DNA of 64,000 nucleotides from Saccharothrix ecbatanensis (lineage in GTDB: Bacteria > Actinomycetota > Actinomycetes > Mycobacteriales > Pseudonocardiaceae). Each line of letters opens with the position of its first letter. The first letter of the stretch is position 1. The translations under genes and the position numbers were made by a program. The notes beneath the pieces are model-generated. The model saw only the letters and a program-made list of their open reading frames with translations. It had not been told where the DNA came from and searched no databases. The DNA is taken from the NCBI RefSeq assembly GCF_014205015.1, contig NZ_JACHMO010000001.1, forward strand, positions 6,262,001-6,326,000, in the 5' to 3' direction. Positions 27,771 to 37,330 of this stretch are shown here, piece after piece.

Positions 27771-28070
27771 ATGGCGGAACTGGGCGAGCACTCACGCCGC
27801 TTCCTCAAAGCGCTGGCCGGCGAGACCAGGCAGCAGCTGATGGAGGCGTTCAGCGGCAACGCCGAGCTGACCGTCGGCCAGGTCGCCGAACGGGCCGGCA
27901 TCGCGCAGTCCACCGCGTCCGAGCACCTGGCCATGCTCCGCGAAGGCGGCCTGCTCACCGCCCGCCGTGACGGCAAGACCGTCTACTACCGCGCCAACCC
28001 AGCCGGGATCGCCGCGGCGCTCACCGAACTCCAGGGCTACCTGGCCGTCTGCTGCCCACCGACAGAGTGA
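27771..28070 (+). CDS. ArsR/SmtB-family transcriptional regulator
   Basis: 99 residues, a winged helix with LTVGQVAERAGIAQSTASEHLAMLREGGLLTARRDGKTVYYRA. A vicinal Cys pair lies at the very C-terminus (AVCCPPTE). There is no ELCVC motif in the DNA-reading helix, so if metal or arsenite is sensed it is by the C-terminal cysteines, perhaps with partners across the dimer. It is divergent from the flavin monooxygenase gene and probably represses it. Confidence 0.92.
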   Translation: MAELGEHSRRFLKALAGETRQQLMEAFSGNAELTVGQVAERAGIAQSTASEHLAMLREGGLLTARRDGKTVYYRANPAGIAAALTELQGYLAVCCPPTE

Positions 28071-28072
28071 AC

Positions 28073-28098
28073 GGGCGCGCGAAACAGTCCGCGCGCCC
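28073..28098. terminator. Bidirectional terminator between arsR and the rhamnose transporter
   Basis: GGGCGCGCG and CGCGCGCCC form a 9-bp perfect stem with an 8-base loop between two convergent genes. There is no U-run, as is common in actinomycetes. Confidence 0.7.
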
Positions 28099-28121
28099 TC
28101 ACGTAAATCAAGCCCACAGGA

Positions 28122-29189
28122 TCAGAAGTCGAACTTGTCGATGTTGCCCTGGTCGAACACGGTGGGCGGCCCGAGCACGACGATGCCGTCGGCGCCGATG
28201 GTGTACTCGCCGAGCTTGCCCGCCTTGAACTTCTCGCCCGACGCGCCCGTGATCTGGCCGGACGCCAGCGCCGCGCCCGCGTACGCCGCCAGGTAGCCGA
28301 GGTCGGCCGGGCTCCACAGCGCGAACGACTTCACCGTGCCGTCCTTGACGAACTCACGCATCTGGTTCGGCGTGCCGAGCCCGGTCAGCGCCACCTTGCC
28401 CTTGTACTCCGAACCCGACAGGTAACGCGCCGCAGCCGCGACGCCGACCGTGGTGGGCGAGACGATGCCCTTCAAGTCCGGGTACGAGCGCAGCAGGCCC
28501 TGGGTCTCCTGGAACGACTTCTGGTCCTCGTCGTTGCCGTAGGCGACCGTGACGAGCTCGATCTTGGCGTACTCGGGCTTCTTCAGCTCTCCACGCATCA
28601 GCTCGATCCACGCGTTCTGGTTCGTCGCGTTGGGCGTCGCGGACAGGACCGCGATCTTGCCCTCGCCGCCGATCTGCTCCGAGATCAGCTTGACCTGGTT
28701 CTCCGCGATGCCCTCGGCCGTCACCTGGTTCACGAACACGTCCCGGCACTCCGGCTTGGTGTCCGAGTCGAACGTGACGACCTTGGCGCCCGCCTGCCGT
28801 GCGCTGTTGAGCGCGCCGCAGATCGCGTTCGGGTCGTTCGCGGACGTCACGATCACGTCGGTCTGCTGCTGCGACAACGTGTTGATGTAGCTGACCTGCG
28901 ACGACGCGCTGGCCTCGGAGGGCCCGACCTCCTTGTACTTGCCCTTGAACTCCTCGGTCGCGGTCTTGCCACCCCCGTCGGCCACGGTGAAGTACGGGTT
29001 GTTGACCTGCTTCGGCAGGAACGCCACGTCGAGCCCCTCGACCAGCGCCGCGTCGGGGTTGGCCTGGCCGGTGGCCTGGTTGGCCGTGGGGCTGTCGTCG
29101 GAGCCGCGGGTGGTGCCACCGCACGCGGTGACGAGCAACGCCAGAACCGCGATCAGGCCGACGCGCACGGTGCGTTGGTGCTGTGACAT
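28122..29189 (-). CDS. rhaS: Rhamnose ABC transporter substrate-binding lipoprotein
   Basis: 355 residues. A lipoprotein signal (LLVTACGG, Cys in lipobox) is followed by a ribose-binding-type periplasmic fold (VAFLPKQVNNPYF, TSANDPNAI, ATPNATNQNAW, SPTTVGVAAAARYL). The pattern closely follows RhaS proteins of the rhamnose importer. AGAGGAAG precedes the ATG at 29189. It is the last gene of the leftward importer operon and the partner of the two permeases and double ATPase to its right. The nearby rhamnose enzymes make L-rhamnose the likely ligand. The symbol follows the transporter nomenclature, not the E. coli activator RhaS. Confidence 0.88.
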   Translation of the reverse strand: MSQHQRTVRVGLIAVLALLVTACGGTTRGSDDSPTANQATGQANPDAALVEGLDVAFLPKQVNNPYFTVADGGGKTATEEFKGKYKEVGPSEASASSQVSYINTLSQQQTDVIVTSANDPNAICGALNSARQAGAKVVTFDSDTKPECRDVFVNQVTAEGIAENQVKLISEQIGGEGKIAVLSATPNATNQNAWIELMRGELKKPEYAKIELVTVAYGNDEDQKSFQETQGLLRSYPDLKGIVSPTTVGVAAAARYLSGSEYKGKVALTGLGTPNQMREFVKDGTVKSFALWSPADLGYLAAYAGAALASGQITGASGEKFKAGKLGEYTIGADGIVVLGPPTVFDQGNIDKFDF

Positions 29190-29218
29190 GGAGCTTCCTC
29201 TCTCGGCAGGGACAAACG

Positions 29219-30202
29219 TCAGGCGGTGCGTTGTCGTCGTCGCCACCGGGTCCGCGCCATGCCGACCACGTTGGGCACCACGACCGAGGCGATGAGCAGC
29301 CCGCCGGTGACGACGTTGAGCGTGTCCGCGGCGACGTCGGCGAGTTGGAGGGCGTTGCGAACGGCGCCGAGCAGCAGCACGCCGGCCAGCACCCCGAGCA
29401 GGGTGCCGCGACCGCCGAAGATCGAGACACCGCCCAGCAGCACGGCGGCGACGACCGCGAGCTCCAGACCGGCGGCGTTGTCGGCCCGCGCGCTGGCGAA
29501 CCGCAGCGTCCAGTACACGCCCGCCAGACCCGACACCGCGCCGGACACGACGAACAGCCAGAACTTCGCCCGCGCGACCCGGATACCGGAGAACGTCGCC
29601 GCCTCGGCGTTGTTGCCCATCGCGTACAGGGACCGGCCGAACGGGGTCGCGTGCAGCACCACGCCGAACACGACCGCCAGCACCAGCGTCACGACCGCCG
29701 CCCACGGCACGGACCCGCCGCCGACGGTGCTGCTCGCCGCGGTCGTCCAGCTGAACGGGAAGTCGGCCACGGCCTGGTCGCCCAGCACCACGAACGCCAG
29801 ACCGCGGTACGCCGCCAGGGTGCCGATCGTGACCGCCAGCGACGGCAGCGCGAACCGCGTCACGAACACCGCGTTCACCGCGCCCAGCACCGCGCCGAGA
29901 CCCACCACCAGGACCACGACCAGCTCCAGCGACAGGCCCGCCACCCACAGCTGCCCCATCACCGCGCTGCACAGGCCGAGCGTGCTGGCCACCGACAGGT
30001 CGATCTCCCCGGTGATGACGATCAGCGTCAACGGCAGGGCGATCAACGCGATCGCGACCACGTCCAGCAGCAGGAACTGGAAGTTCCGGCCACTGGCGAA
30101 GCCCTCGACCAGCACCCCGGCGACGACCACGACGGCGGCGAGCACCACCAGGAGCACGGTGTCCCAGCGGGCCAGCGTGGAACGCACGACGTCACGCGCC
30201 AT
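29219..30202 (-). CDS. rhaQ: Rhamnose ABC transporter permease (second)
   Basis: 327 residues, eight to ten membrane helices of the ribose/rhamnose (BPD_transp_2) permease type, with GEIDLSVAS and AMGNNAEAATFSGI. The ATG at 30202 lies inside the 3' end of the preceding permease gene (11-bp overlap). It pairs with that permease to form the channel. Confidence 0.87.
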   Translation of the reverse strand: MARDVVRSTLARWDTVLLVVLAAVVVVAGVLVEGFASGRNFQFLLLDVVAIALIALPLTLIVITGEIDLSVASTLGLCSAVMGQLWVAGLSLELVVVLVVGLGAVLGAVNAVFVTRFALPSLAVTIGTLAAYRGLAFVVLGDQAVADFPFSWTTAASSTVGGGSVPWAAVVTLVLAVVFGVVLHATPFGRSLYAMGNNAEAATFSGIRVARAKFWLFVVSGAVSGLAGVYWTLRFASARADNAAGLELAVVAAVLLGGVSIFGGRGTLLGVLAGVLLLGAVRNALQLADVAADTLNVVTGGLLIASVVVPNVVGMARTRWRRRQRTA

Positions 30203-31202
30203 GGGACGACCTCCCTCGCAAGCGGTTCGCCGCACGGACGGCCAGCAGCCGGTCCAGACCGATGGCGGCGAGGATCAGACCGCCGACGACGGCCTGCTGC
30301 CAGAACGGGTTGATCCGCAGCACCGCCAGCGAGCTGCCGATCGTGGTCAACAGCAACGCGCCGAGCGCGGCCCCGTACACGCTGCCGCTGCCACCGAAGA
30401 TCGCCACGCCCCCGACCACGGCCGCCGCCACGACCTGGAGTTCGATCCCGGTGCCCACGGTGGCGTCGATCGTGCCGAAACGTGCCGCGTACAGGACACC
30501 GGCCAGCCCCGCCAGCGCGCCGCAGACGACGAACGAGGTGAACACCCGCCGCCCCACCGGGATGCCGGACAGGCGCGCGGCGGCCGGCTCGGAACCGATC
30601 GCGTACAGCTCACGGCCGCTGCGGTAATTGCGCAGGTAGAACCCGACCGCCAGCATCACGGCCAGCGCGATGAGCGCCAGCACCGGGACACCGAGCACGG
30701 TCCACGTGCCCAGGCCGAGGAACGAGCGCGGCATGTCCGAGGCGTTGATCTGCTCGCCACGCGCCCACGAGTGGTCGATGCCGCGGAACGCGTAGAGCGT
30801 GCCGAGCGTGATCACCAACGCGGGCACCCGTGCGGCGGCCACCAGCACGCCGTTGACCACACCGCACACCGCGCCCAAGCCGACACCCACCAGGACGGCC
30901 ACCACGGTCGGCGTTCCCGGCGCGGAGCTGAGCAGCTTGCCGGTGGCGAACGCGACCAGCCCCAGCACCGCGCCGACCGACAGGTCGATGTTGCGGGAGA
31001 TGATCACCACCGTCTGCCCGACCGCGAGGACCACCAGGATCGCCGCGCCGAGCATCAAGTCCCGCAGGCTCTGCGGGGACAGGAAGTTAGGACTGTCCAC
31101 AGTGGTCACAAGCACCAGCAGCCCCAGCGCGACCACGATGCCGAACTCACGTGCCAGCCACAGTTTGTGGACGAACCGCGACCCGTTCTCCCGGGCGCTC
31201 AC
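30192..31202 (-). CDS. rhaP: Rhamnose ABC transporter permease (first)
   Basis: 336 residues of the same permease family: [31 protein letters not shown] and [14 protein letters not shown]. The GTG start overlaps the stop of the ATPase gene (GTGA). RGIDHSW and the two-permease arrangement match rhamnose systems. Confidence 0.88.
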   Translation of the reverse strand: MSARENGSRFVHKLWLAREFGIVVALGLLVLVTTVDSPNFLSPQSLRDLMLGAAILVVLAVGQTVVIISRNIDLSVGAVLGLVAFATGKLLSSAPGTPTVVAVLVGVGLGAVCGVVNGVLVAAARVPALVITLGTLYAFRGIDHSWARGEQINASDMPRSFLGLGTWTVLGVPVLALIALAVMLAVGFYLRNYRSGRELYAIGSEPAAARLSGIPVGRRVFTSFVVCGALAGLAGVLYAARFGTIDATVGTGIELQVVAAAVVGGVAIFGGSGSVYGAALGALLLTTIGSSLAVLRINPFWQQAVVGGLILAAIGLDRLLAVRAANRLRGRSSHGA

Positions 31203-32707
31203 GCCGACACCCGGCCCGTGGCGGCGAACATGACCGACTCCTCCGTCGCCTCGTCACGGGTCAACGACGCGGTGATCCGTCCTTCGTGCATGACCAGCAC
31301 CCGGTCGGCCATCCCGAGCACTTCGGGCAGCTCGGACGACACCATCAGCACCGCGACCCCGTCGGCGGCCAACCTGGACAGCAACCGGTGCACCTCGGCC
31401 TTCGTGCCCACGTCGATGCCCCGCGTCGGCTCGTCCACGATCAGCACCTTGGGATCGGTGGCCAGCCACTTGGCCAGCACGACCTTCTGCTGGTTGCCAC
31501 CGGACAGTGTGCCGACCGCGTCCGACAGCCGCCCGTACTTGACCTGCAACCTCTTCGTCCACTCCCGCGCCGAACGGCGTTCGCGCCCGCCGCCGAGCAA
31601 ACCCAAGCGGGACAACGGCTTCAGTCGGGTTAGCGTCGCATTGCGCTCGATCGACAGCTCCATGACCAGCCCCTGCTGGCGACGGTCCTCCGGCACCAGC
31701 GCGATCCCGGACGCCACCGCCGCGGCCGGTGAGCCGACCGGAAGCCGTTTCCCGGCCACCCGCGCCTCGCCCTCGTCGTAGCGGTCGATCCCGAACACCG
31801 CCCGCACCACTTCACTGCGTCCGGCGCCGACCAAACCTGCCAACGCGACGATCTCGCCCGCCCGCACCGAGAACCCGATGTCGGAGAACACCCCGTGCCG
31901 GGTCAACCCGTGGACCTCCAGCACCACGTCACCAGGCTCGACATCCTCCTTGGGGAACAACGTGGACACGTCACGCCCGACCATCCGCCGCACCACCTGG
32001 TCGACGGTCAGGTCGGCGACCGGGTCGGTCGACACCCACGTGCCGTCCCGCATCACCGTGAGCCGTTGGCACAACGAGAACACCTCGTCGAAGCGGTGGG
32101 AGATGAACAGCACGGCCGCACCCTGCTCACACAGGGCACGGGCCACCGCGAACAGCCGCTCCACCTCCACCCCGGACAACGCGGCGGTCGGTTCGTCCAT
32201 CACCAGCACGCGCGCATCCAGCGACAACGCCTTGGCGATCTCGATCAACTGCTGGTCCGCGATGGACAGACCACGCGCGGGACGGTCCGGGTCGATGCGC
32301 ACACCGAGCCGGTCGAACAGCCGCACCGCGTCCGCCTTCATCGCCGCCCGGTCGATACAGCCGAACCGACCCAACGGCTGCCGGCCCATGAAGATGTTCT
32401 CCGCCACCGAAAGGTCCGGGAACAGCGTCGGCTCCTGGTAGATGACCGCGATCCCGGCCGCCTGAGCCGCCGCGGGCCCGGTCAGCCGCAACTCCCGGCC
32501 GTCGAGCACGATCACGCCCGTGTCCGGCTCGTGCACACCGGCCAGCATCTTCACGATCGTCGACTTGCCCGCGCCGTTCTCCCCGACCAACGCGTGCGCC
32601 TCACCGCCGTGCAGCGGGAACGACACCTCGCGGACGGCCGCCACAGCGCCGAACGACTTGGAGACACCCCGCACCTCCAGCAGTGGAGCCGCGCGTTCCC
32701 CGCCCAT
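31199..32707 (-). CDS. rhaT: Rhamnose ABC transporter double ATPase
   Basis: 502 residues, two fused ABC domains as in sugar importers of the RbsA/MglA group. The first has Walker [10 protein letters not shown], a signature region [16 protein letters not shown] and Walker [12 protein letters not shown]. The second has a degenerate Walker A (GLVGAGRSE, Lys replaced by Arg, normal for this group) and [26 protein letters not shown] precedes the ATG. It is the first gene of the importer operon; the operator TGAAATGTTTCA lies 17 bp upstream. Here rhaT means the ATPase subunit. Confidence 0.92.
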   Translation of the reverse strand: MGGERAAPLLEVRGVSKSFGAVAAVREVSFPLHGGEAHALVGENGAGKSTIVKMLAGVHEPDTGVIVLDGRELRLTGPAAAQAAGIAVIYQEPTLFPDLSVAENIFMGRQPLGRFGCIDRAAMKADAVRLFDRLGVRIDPDRPARGLSIADQQLIEIAKALSLDARVLVMDEPTAALSGVEVERLFAVARALCEQGAAVLFISHRFDEVFSLCQRLTVMRDGTWVSTDPVADLTVDQVVRRMVGRDVSTLFPKEDVEPGDVVLEVHGLTRHGVFSDIGFSVRAGEIVALAGLVGAGRSEVVRAVFGIDRYDEGEARVAGKRLPVGSPAAAVASGIALVPEDRRQQGLVMELSIERNATLTRLKPLSRLGLLGGGRERRSAREWTKRLQVKYGRLSDAVGTLSGGNQQKVVLAKWLATDPKVLIVDEPTRGIDVGTKAEVHRLLSRLAADGVAVLMVSSELPEVLGMADRVLVMHEGRITASLTRDEATEESVMFAATGRVSA

Positions 32708-32723
32708 TCGGCACCCCCATGAC

Positions 32724-32735
32724 TGAAATGTTTCA
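32724..32735. promoter_or_regulatory. LacI-type operator before the rhamnose importer operon
   Basis: TGAAATGTTTCA, one of four related sites around this locus (others near 32811, 33934 and 34021). Compare the TGAAACGTTTCA-like palindromes bound by LacI-family regulators. It would block the importer promoter. Confidence 0.7.
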
Positions 32736-32810
32736 AGTCAATGCTGACCTTGGAGGCTAGGCCTGGCAGGGAGGAGCGTCAACGGTTCGGCCGCGACTCC
32801 ACCTGTATGC

Positions 32811-32822
32811 GGCACGTTTCAA
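32811..32822. promoter_or_regulatory. Half LacI-type operator
   Basis: GGCACGTTTCAA keeps the right half (CGTTTCA) of the rhamnose-locus operator, about 85 bp upstream of the full site at 32724. It may be an auxiliary site for looping, or chance. Confidence 0.4.
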
Positions 32823-32867
32823 CCCGACTGTCGCATAAGGCCCGACATCGTCCACATCGGACGGGGG

Positions 32868-33893
32868 TTACGCGACCCCACCGAGTGGACGCAGGCGGGT
32901 GGAGTCCCGCACGACCAGCTCCGGCTCGAACACCCGCTGCTCGTGCACGTGGCCCACGGAATGCCGCGCCTCGGCCAGCATCAACTCCGCCGCCGTGCGA
33001 CCGAGGAGTTGGCGGGGCTGGGCGACCGACGTCAGCGGCACGGCGGCGGCGGCGGCGAACTCGATGTCGTCGTAGCCGACGATCGCGAGGTCTTCGGGTA
33101 CCCGAAGACCGAGCCGCACCGCCTGCTGGAGCAGGCCGAGCGCGAGCATGTCGTTGGCGCAGAACGCCGCCGTCGGACGCCTGGACACTGGCAGCCCGGC
33201 CAGTCGCTCCCCCGCCCGCCTGCCCTCGGCGACGTCGAGACGCGTCGTCTCCAGCAGGGTGAGCGGCTCGGCGTCGGCGCGGGCCAAGGCCTGCTGCGCG
33301 CCCGTGATGCGGTCCTCGACCTGGCCGATCGAGCGCGGTCCGCCGACGAACGCGATCCGGCGGTGCCCGGCGTCGAGCAGGTGGGACACGGCGAGGTCGC
33401 CGCCCAGCACGTCGTCCACCGACACCGAGCAGCGGTCCGGGCCCGCGCCGCGGTCGACGACCACGACGGGCGTGCCCCGGCCGGCCAGCGCGGCGATCCG
33501 CGGGTCGTCCGCGTCGACGGGCGTGATCAGGATGCCCTCGACCCGTTGCTGCTCCAGCAGGTCGAGGTACATGGCCTGGCGGACGCGGTCCTCGCCGCCG
33601 TCGCACAGGAACAGCGCGAGCCCGGCCGCGTCGGCCACCTGCTGCGCGCCCGCCGCGACGTCGGTGAAGAAGGGGTTGCGCGCGTCGAGGACCACGTAGG
33701 CGAGGGTGCGGCTGGTGCCGCCGCGGAGCTGCCGGGCCGACTCGTTGCGCACGAAGCCCAGCTCGGCGATCGCGTCCACCACGCGCTTGCGGGTGCGCTC
33801 GGCGACCATGTCCGGCCGGTTGAGCACGTTCGACACGGTCCCCAGGGACACCCCGGCGCGTGCGGCGACGTCCTTCATGCTCGGCGCGGCCAC
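32868..33893 (-). CDS. LacI-family regulator of the rhamnose locus
   Basis: 341 residues from the GTG at 33893 (GGAGGGG upstream). N-terminal LacI HTH and hinge (MKDVAARAGVSLGTVSNVLNRPD, RQLRGG), then a sugar-binding-like domain (YVVLDARNPFFTDVAAG, GHRRIAFVGGP, CANDMLALGLLQ, IVGYDDIEFA). It sits between the importer and enzyme operons, which both carry matching palindromes. It probably represses both and itself, with rhamnose or a catabolite as inducer. Confidence 0.92.
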   Translation of the reverse strand: MAAPSMKDVAARAGVSLGTVSNVLNRPDMVAERTRKRVVDAIAELGFVRNESARQLRGGTSRTLAYVVLDARNPFFTDVAAGAQQVADAAGLALFLCDGGEDRVRQAMYLDLLEQQRVEGILITPVDADDPRIAALAGRGTPVVVVDRGAGPDRCSVSVDDVLGGDLAVSHLLDAGHRRIAFVGGPRSIGQVEDRITGAQQALARADAEPLTLLETTRLDVAEGRRAGERLAGLPVSRRPTAAFCANDMLALGLLQQAVRLGLRVPEDLAIVGYDDIEFAAAAAVPLTSVAQPRQLLGRTAAELMLAEARHSVGHVHEQRVFEPELVVRDSTRLRPLGGVA

Positions 33894-33933
33894 TCCGGCA
33901 CCCCTCCTCCGTGCTCGACGCGGACGTGGGATG

Positions 33934-33944
33934 AAACGTCCAAG
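33934..33944. promoter_or_regulatory. Imperfect LacI-type operator in front of the regulator gene
   Basis: TGAAACGTCCA, one base shorter than the site at 34021, about 40 bp before the regulator's start. Fits weaker autoregulation. Confidence 0.5.
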
Positions 33945-34020
33945 CACTGGCTTCGCGGCGAGTTTAGCAGCAGGATCGACAGTCCGACCGGTACCGGATC
34001 CGCCCTGTACAGGACCGTTG

Positions 34021-34032
34021 TGAAACGTTCCA
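34021..34032. promoter_or_regulatory. LacI-type operator before the rhamnose enzyme operon
   Basis: TGAAACGTTCCA, a single mismatch from perfect symmetry, 55 bp before rhaI. The divergent site at 33934 shares TGAAACGT. Confidence 0.7.
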
Positions 34033-34086
34033 AAGTGGGCTAACGTCGGTGCTGCCGGTTGACCCAGCTGTCGAGAGGAACGACGT

Positions 34087-35250
34087 GTGATGTCCCCACA
34101 GGAGGTGCTGTCGGGTCTCGACGGGTTCACCATCGAGGTGCCGAGCTGGGCGTACGGGAATTCCGGCACCCGGTTCAAGGTGTTCAGCACGCCGGGCACC
34201 CCGCGGGACCCGTTCGAGAAGATCGCGGACGCCGCGCGCGTGCACGCGCTGACCGGGTTGGCGCCGCGCGTGTCCCTCCACATCCCGTGGGACCGGGTCG
34301 AGGACTACGGGGCGCTGGCAGCGCACGCCGAGGAGCACGGCGTCCGGATCGGGGCGATCAACTCGAACCTGTTCCAGGACGACGACTACAAGTTCGGCTC
34401 CCTGACGCACACCGATCCGAAAGTGCGCGCCAAGGCCGTCGAGCACCACCTCGAGTGCGTCGACATCATGGCGAAGACCGGGTCGACGGACCTGAAGCTG
34501 TGGCTGCCGGACGGCACGAACTACGCGGGGCAGGCGTCGTTGCGGGCCCGGCAGGACCGACTGGCCGACTCGCTCACGCAGATCTACGCGGCGCTGGAGC
34601 CGCACCACCGGCTGCTGGTCGAGTACAAGTTCTTCGAGCCGTACTTCTACGCCATGGACATCCCGGACTGGGGCACCGCGCTGCTGCACTGCCAAGCGCT
34701 GGGCGACCGGGCGCAGGTCGTGCTGGACACCGGTCACCACGCGCCGGGCACCAACATCGAGTTCATCGTCATGCAGCTGCTGCGGGCGGGCCGGCTGGGC
34801 GCGTTCGACTTCAACTCCCGCTACTACGCCGACGACGACCTGATCGTCGGCTCCGCGGACCCGTTCCAGCTGTTCCGGATCATGGCGGAGATCGCCTCGG
34901 TGGGCGGGCACCTGCCGGAGTCCGGGGTGAACTTCATGCTCGACCAGTGCCACAACATCGAGGACAAGATCGCGGGCCAGATCCGATCGGTCCTCAACGT
35001 CGAGCAGGCACTGGCCAAGGCTCTGCTCGTGGACACGGACGCGCTGACCTCGGCGGAGGAAGCCGGCGACGTGATCGGCGCGCACGACGTGCTGATGGAC
35101 GCCTTCCACACCGACGTCCGCGGCGCGCTCGCCGACCGCCGCGAGGCCCGCGGGCTGCCGCGTGACCCGATGGCCGCCTACCGCGCCTCCGGCTACGCCG
35201 CCGAGATCGCCGCCGGGCGCATCGGCGGCACGCAGGCCGCCTGGACCTGA
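34087..35250 (+). CDS. rhaI: L-rhamnose isomerase
   Basis: 387 residues; converts L-rhamnose to L-rhamnulose in the cytoplasm. It is a xylose-isomerase-like TIM barrel of the Pseudomonas/actinobacterial RhaI type, not the E. coli RhaA type: LAPRVSLHIPWD, EHGVRIGAINSNLFQDDDYKFGS, LKLWLPDGTNYAGQ, VEYKFFEPYFY, DTGHHAPGTNIEF and FNSRYYADDDLIVG. Conserved Glu, Asp and His for two metal sites are in these strings. GTG at 34087 (GAGAGGAA upstream) or ATG at 34090 may start it. First gene of rhaI-rhaD-rhaB. Confidence 0.95.
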   Translation: MMSPQEVLSGLDGFTIEVPSWAYGNSGTRFKVFSTPGTPRDPFEKIADAARVHALTGLAPRVSLHIPWDRVEDYGALAAHAEEHGVRIGAINSNLFQDDDYKFGSLTHTDPKVRAKAVEHHLECVDIMAKTGSTDLKLWLPDGTNYAGQASLRARQDRLADSLTQIYAALEPHHRLLVEYKFFEPYFYAMDIPDWGTALLHCQALGDRAQVVLDTGHHAPGTNIEFIVMQLLRAGRLGAFDFNSRYYADDDLIVGSADPFQLFRIMAEIASVGGHLPESGVNFMLDQCHNIEDKIAGQIRSVLNVEQALAKALLVDTDALTSAEEAGDVIGAHDVLMDAFHTDVRGALADRREARGLPRDPMAAYRASGYAAEIAAGRIGGTQAAWT

Positions 35251-35290
35251 TCCCCCTCGCCACCGCTCGTCCCCGAGGAGCTTCTCCAAC

Positions 35291-37330
35291 ATGACCGACA
35301 ACCCGACCGTGGCGTCGCTGGTCGCCCGCTCGAACCGGCTGGGCGCCGACCCGCGCAACACCAACTACGCCGGCGGCAACACGTCCGCCAAGGGCGACGG
35401 GACCGACCCGGTCACCGGCGACCAGGTCGAGCTGATGTGGGTGAAGGGCTCGGGCGGCGACCTCGGCACGCTCACCCCCGCCGGCCTGGCCGTGCTGCGG
35501 CTGGACCGGCTGCGCGCGCTGGTGGACGTCTACCCCGGCGTCGACCGCGAGGACGAGATGGTCGCCGCGTTCGACTACTGCCTGCACGGCAAGGGCGGCG
35601 CGGCGCCGTCGATCGACACCGCGATGCACGGCCTGGTCGACGCGCCGCACGTGGACCACCTGCACCCCGACTCGGGCATCGCGCTGGCCACCGCCGCCGA
35701 CGGCGAGAAGCTGACCGGTCAGTGCTTCGGCGACCGGGTGGCGTGGGTGGACTGGCGTCGCCCCGGCTTCCAGCTCGGCCTGGACATCGCGGCGATCAAG
35801 GCGGCGAACCCGCAGGCCATCGGCTGTGTGCTGGGCGGGCACGGGATCACCGCGTGGGGCGACACGTCCGAGGAGTGCGAGGCGCACTCGTTGGAGATCA
35901 TCCGGACGGCCGAGGAGTTCCTGGCCGAACACGGTGTCGCGGAGCCGTTCGGCGCGATCGTTCCCGGGAACGAGCCGCTGCCCGAGGACGAGCGCCGGGC
36001 CAAGGCGGCGGCGATCTTCCCGACCGTGCGAGGGCTTGCGTCGACCGACCACCCGCAGGTCGGGCACTACACCGACGCCGACGTCGTGCTGGACTTCCTG
36101 GCCCGGGAGAAGCTGTCCCCGCTGGCCGAGCTGGGCACCTCGTGCCCCGACCACTTCCTGCGCACCAAGGTCAAGCCGCTCGTGGTCGACCTGCCCGCCA
36201 CCGCGAGCGTCGAGGAGATCACCGCCCGGCTCAAGGAGCTGCACGCGGCCTATCGGGACGACTACCGCGCGTACTACGAGCGGCACGCCACCCCGGACTC
36301 CCCGGCGATGCGCGGCGCGGACCCGGCGATCGTGCTCGTGCCCGGCGTGGGCATGTTCTCCTTCGGCCGCAACAAGCAGACCGCGCGGGTGGCGGGCGAG
36401 TTCTACGTCAACGCCATCAACGTCATGCGCGGCGCGGAGTCCGTGTCGACGTACCGGCCGATCGCCGAGTCGGAGAAGTTCCGGATCGAGTACTGGGCGC
36501 TCGAAGAGGCCAAGCTGGCCCGGATGCCCAAGCCCAAGCCGTTGGCGACCCGCGTCGCCCTGGTCACCGGCGCGGCGTCCGGCATCGGCAAGGCCATCGC
36601 CGAACGGCTGGCCGCCGAGGGCGCGTGCGTGGTCGTCGCCGACCTCGACGGGGAGAAGGCCTCCGCCGTCGCCGCCGGGATCGGCAGCGCCGACACCGCG
36701 ATCGGCGTGGCCGCGGACGTGTCGGATGAAGCAGCCGTCGAGCGGGCGTTCGCGGAGGCGGTGCTCGCGTTCGGCGGGGTCGACCTGATCGTGAACAACG
36801 CCGGGCTGTCGATCTCCAAGCCGCTGCTGGAGACCACCGTGCGCGACTGGGACCTCCAGCACGACGTGATGGCGCGCGGGTCGTTCCTGGTGTCACGGGC
36901 CGCCGCACGCGTGATGGTCGAGCAGGGCATCGGCGGCGACATCATCTACATCTCGTCGAAGAACGGCGTGTTCGCCGGACCCAACAACGTCGCCTACGGC
37001 GCGACCAAGGCAGACCAGGCCCACCAGGTGCGGCTGCTGGCCGCCGAACTCGGGCCGCAGGGCATCCGGGTCAACGGCGTCAACCCCGACGGCGTGGTGC
37101 GTGGTTCGGGCATCTTCGCCGGCGGGTGGGGCGCCCAGCGCGCCGCCGTGTACGGGGTCAAGGAGGAGGACTTGGGCGCCTACTACGCCAAGCGCACGCT
37201 ACTCGGCCGCGAGGTGCTGCCCGAGCACGTCGCCGCCGCCGTCTTCGCGCTCGCCGGCGGTGATCTCTCCCAGACCACCGGGCTGCACATCCCGGTCGAC
37301 TCCGGCGTCGCCGCCGCCTTCCTGCGCTGA
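35291..37330 (+). CDS. rhaD: Bifunctional rhamnulose-1-phosphate aldolase / lactaldehyde dehydrogenase
   Basis: 679 residues, a natural fusion. The N-terminal class II aldolase/epimerase domain (about 1-400) has NTSAKGDG, HLHPDSG with zinc-binding His, and GGHGITAWG; it splits L-rhamnulose 1-phosphate into dihydroxyacetone phosphate and L-lactaldehyde. The C-terminal short-chain dehydrogenase domain (about 415-679) has GAASGIG, NNAG, SSKNG and YGATK; it is expected to oxidise the lactaldehyde. The ATG at 35291 has GAGGAG 10 bases upstream. Its stop overlaps the kinase start (TGATG). Confidence 0.95.
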   Translation: MTDNPTVASLVARSNRLGADPRNTNYAGGNTSAKGDGTDPVTGDQVELMWVKGSGGDLGTLTPAGLAVLRLDRLRALVDVYPGVDREDEMVAAFDYCLHGKGGAAPSIDTAMHGLVDAPHVDHLHPDSGIALATAADGEKLTGQCFGDRVAWVDWRRPGFQLGLDIAAIKAANPQAIGCVLGGHGITAWGDTSEECEAHSLEIIRTAEEFLAEHGVAEPFGAIVPGNEPLPEDERRAKAAAIFPTVRGLASTDHPQVGHYTDADVVLDFLAREKLSPLAELGTSCPDHFLRTKVKPLVVDLPATASVEEITARLKELHAAYRDDYRAYYERHATPDSPAMRGADPAIVLVPGVGMFSFGRNKQTARVAGEFYVNAINVMRGAESVSTYRPIAESEKFRIEYWALEEAKLARMPKPKPLATRVALVTGAASGIGKAIAERLAAEGACVVVADLDGEKASAVAAGIGSADTAIGVAADVSDEAAVERAFAEAVLAFGGVDLIVNNAGLSISKPLLETTVRDWDLQHDVMARGSFLVSRAAARVMVEQGIGGDIIYISSKNGVFAGPNNVAYGATKADQAHQVRLLAAELGPQGIRVNGVNPDGVVRGSGIFAGGWGAQRAAVYGVKEEDLGAYYAKRTLLGREVLPEHVAAAVFALAGGDLSQTTGLHIPVDSGVAAAFLR

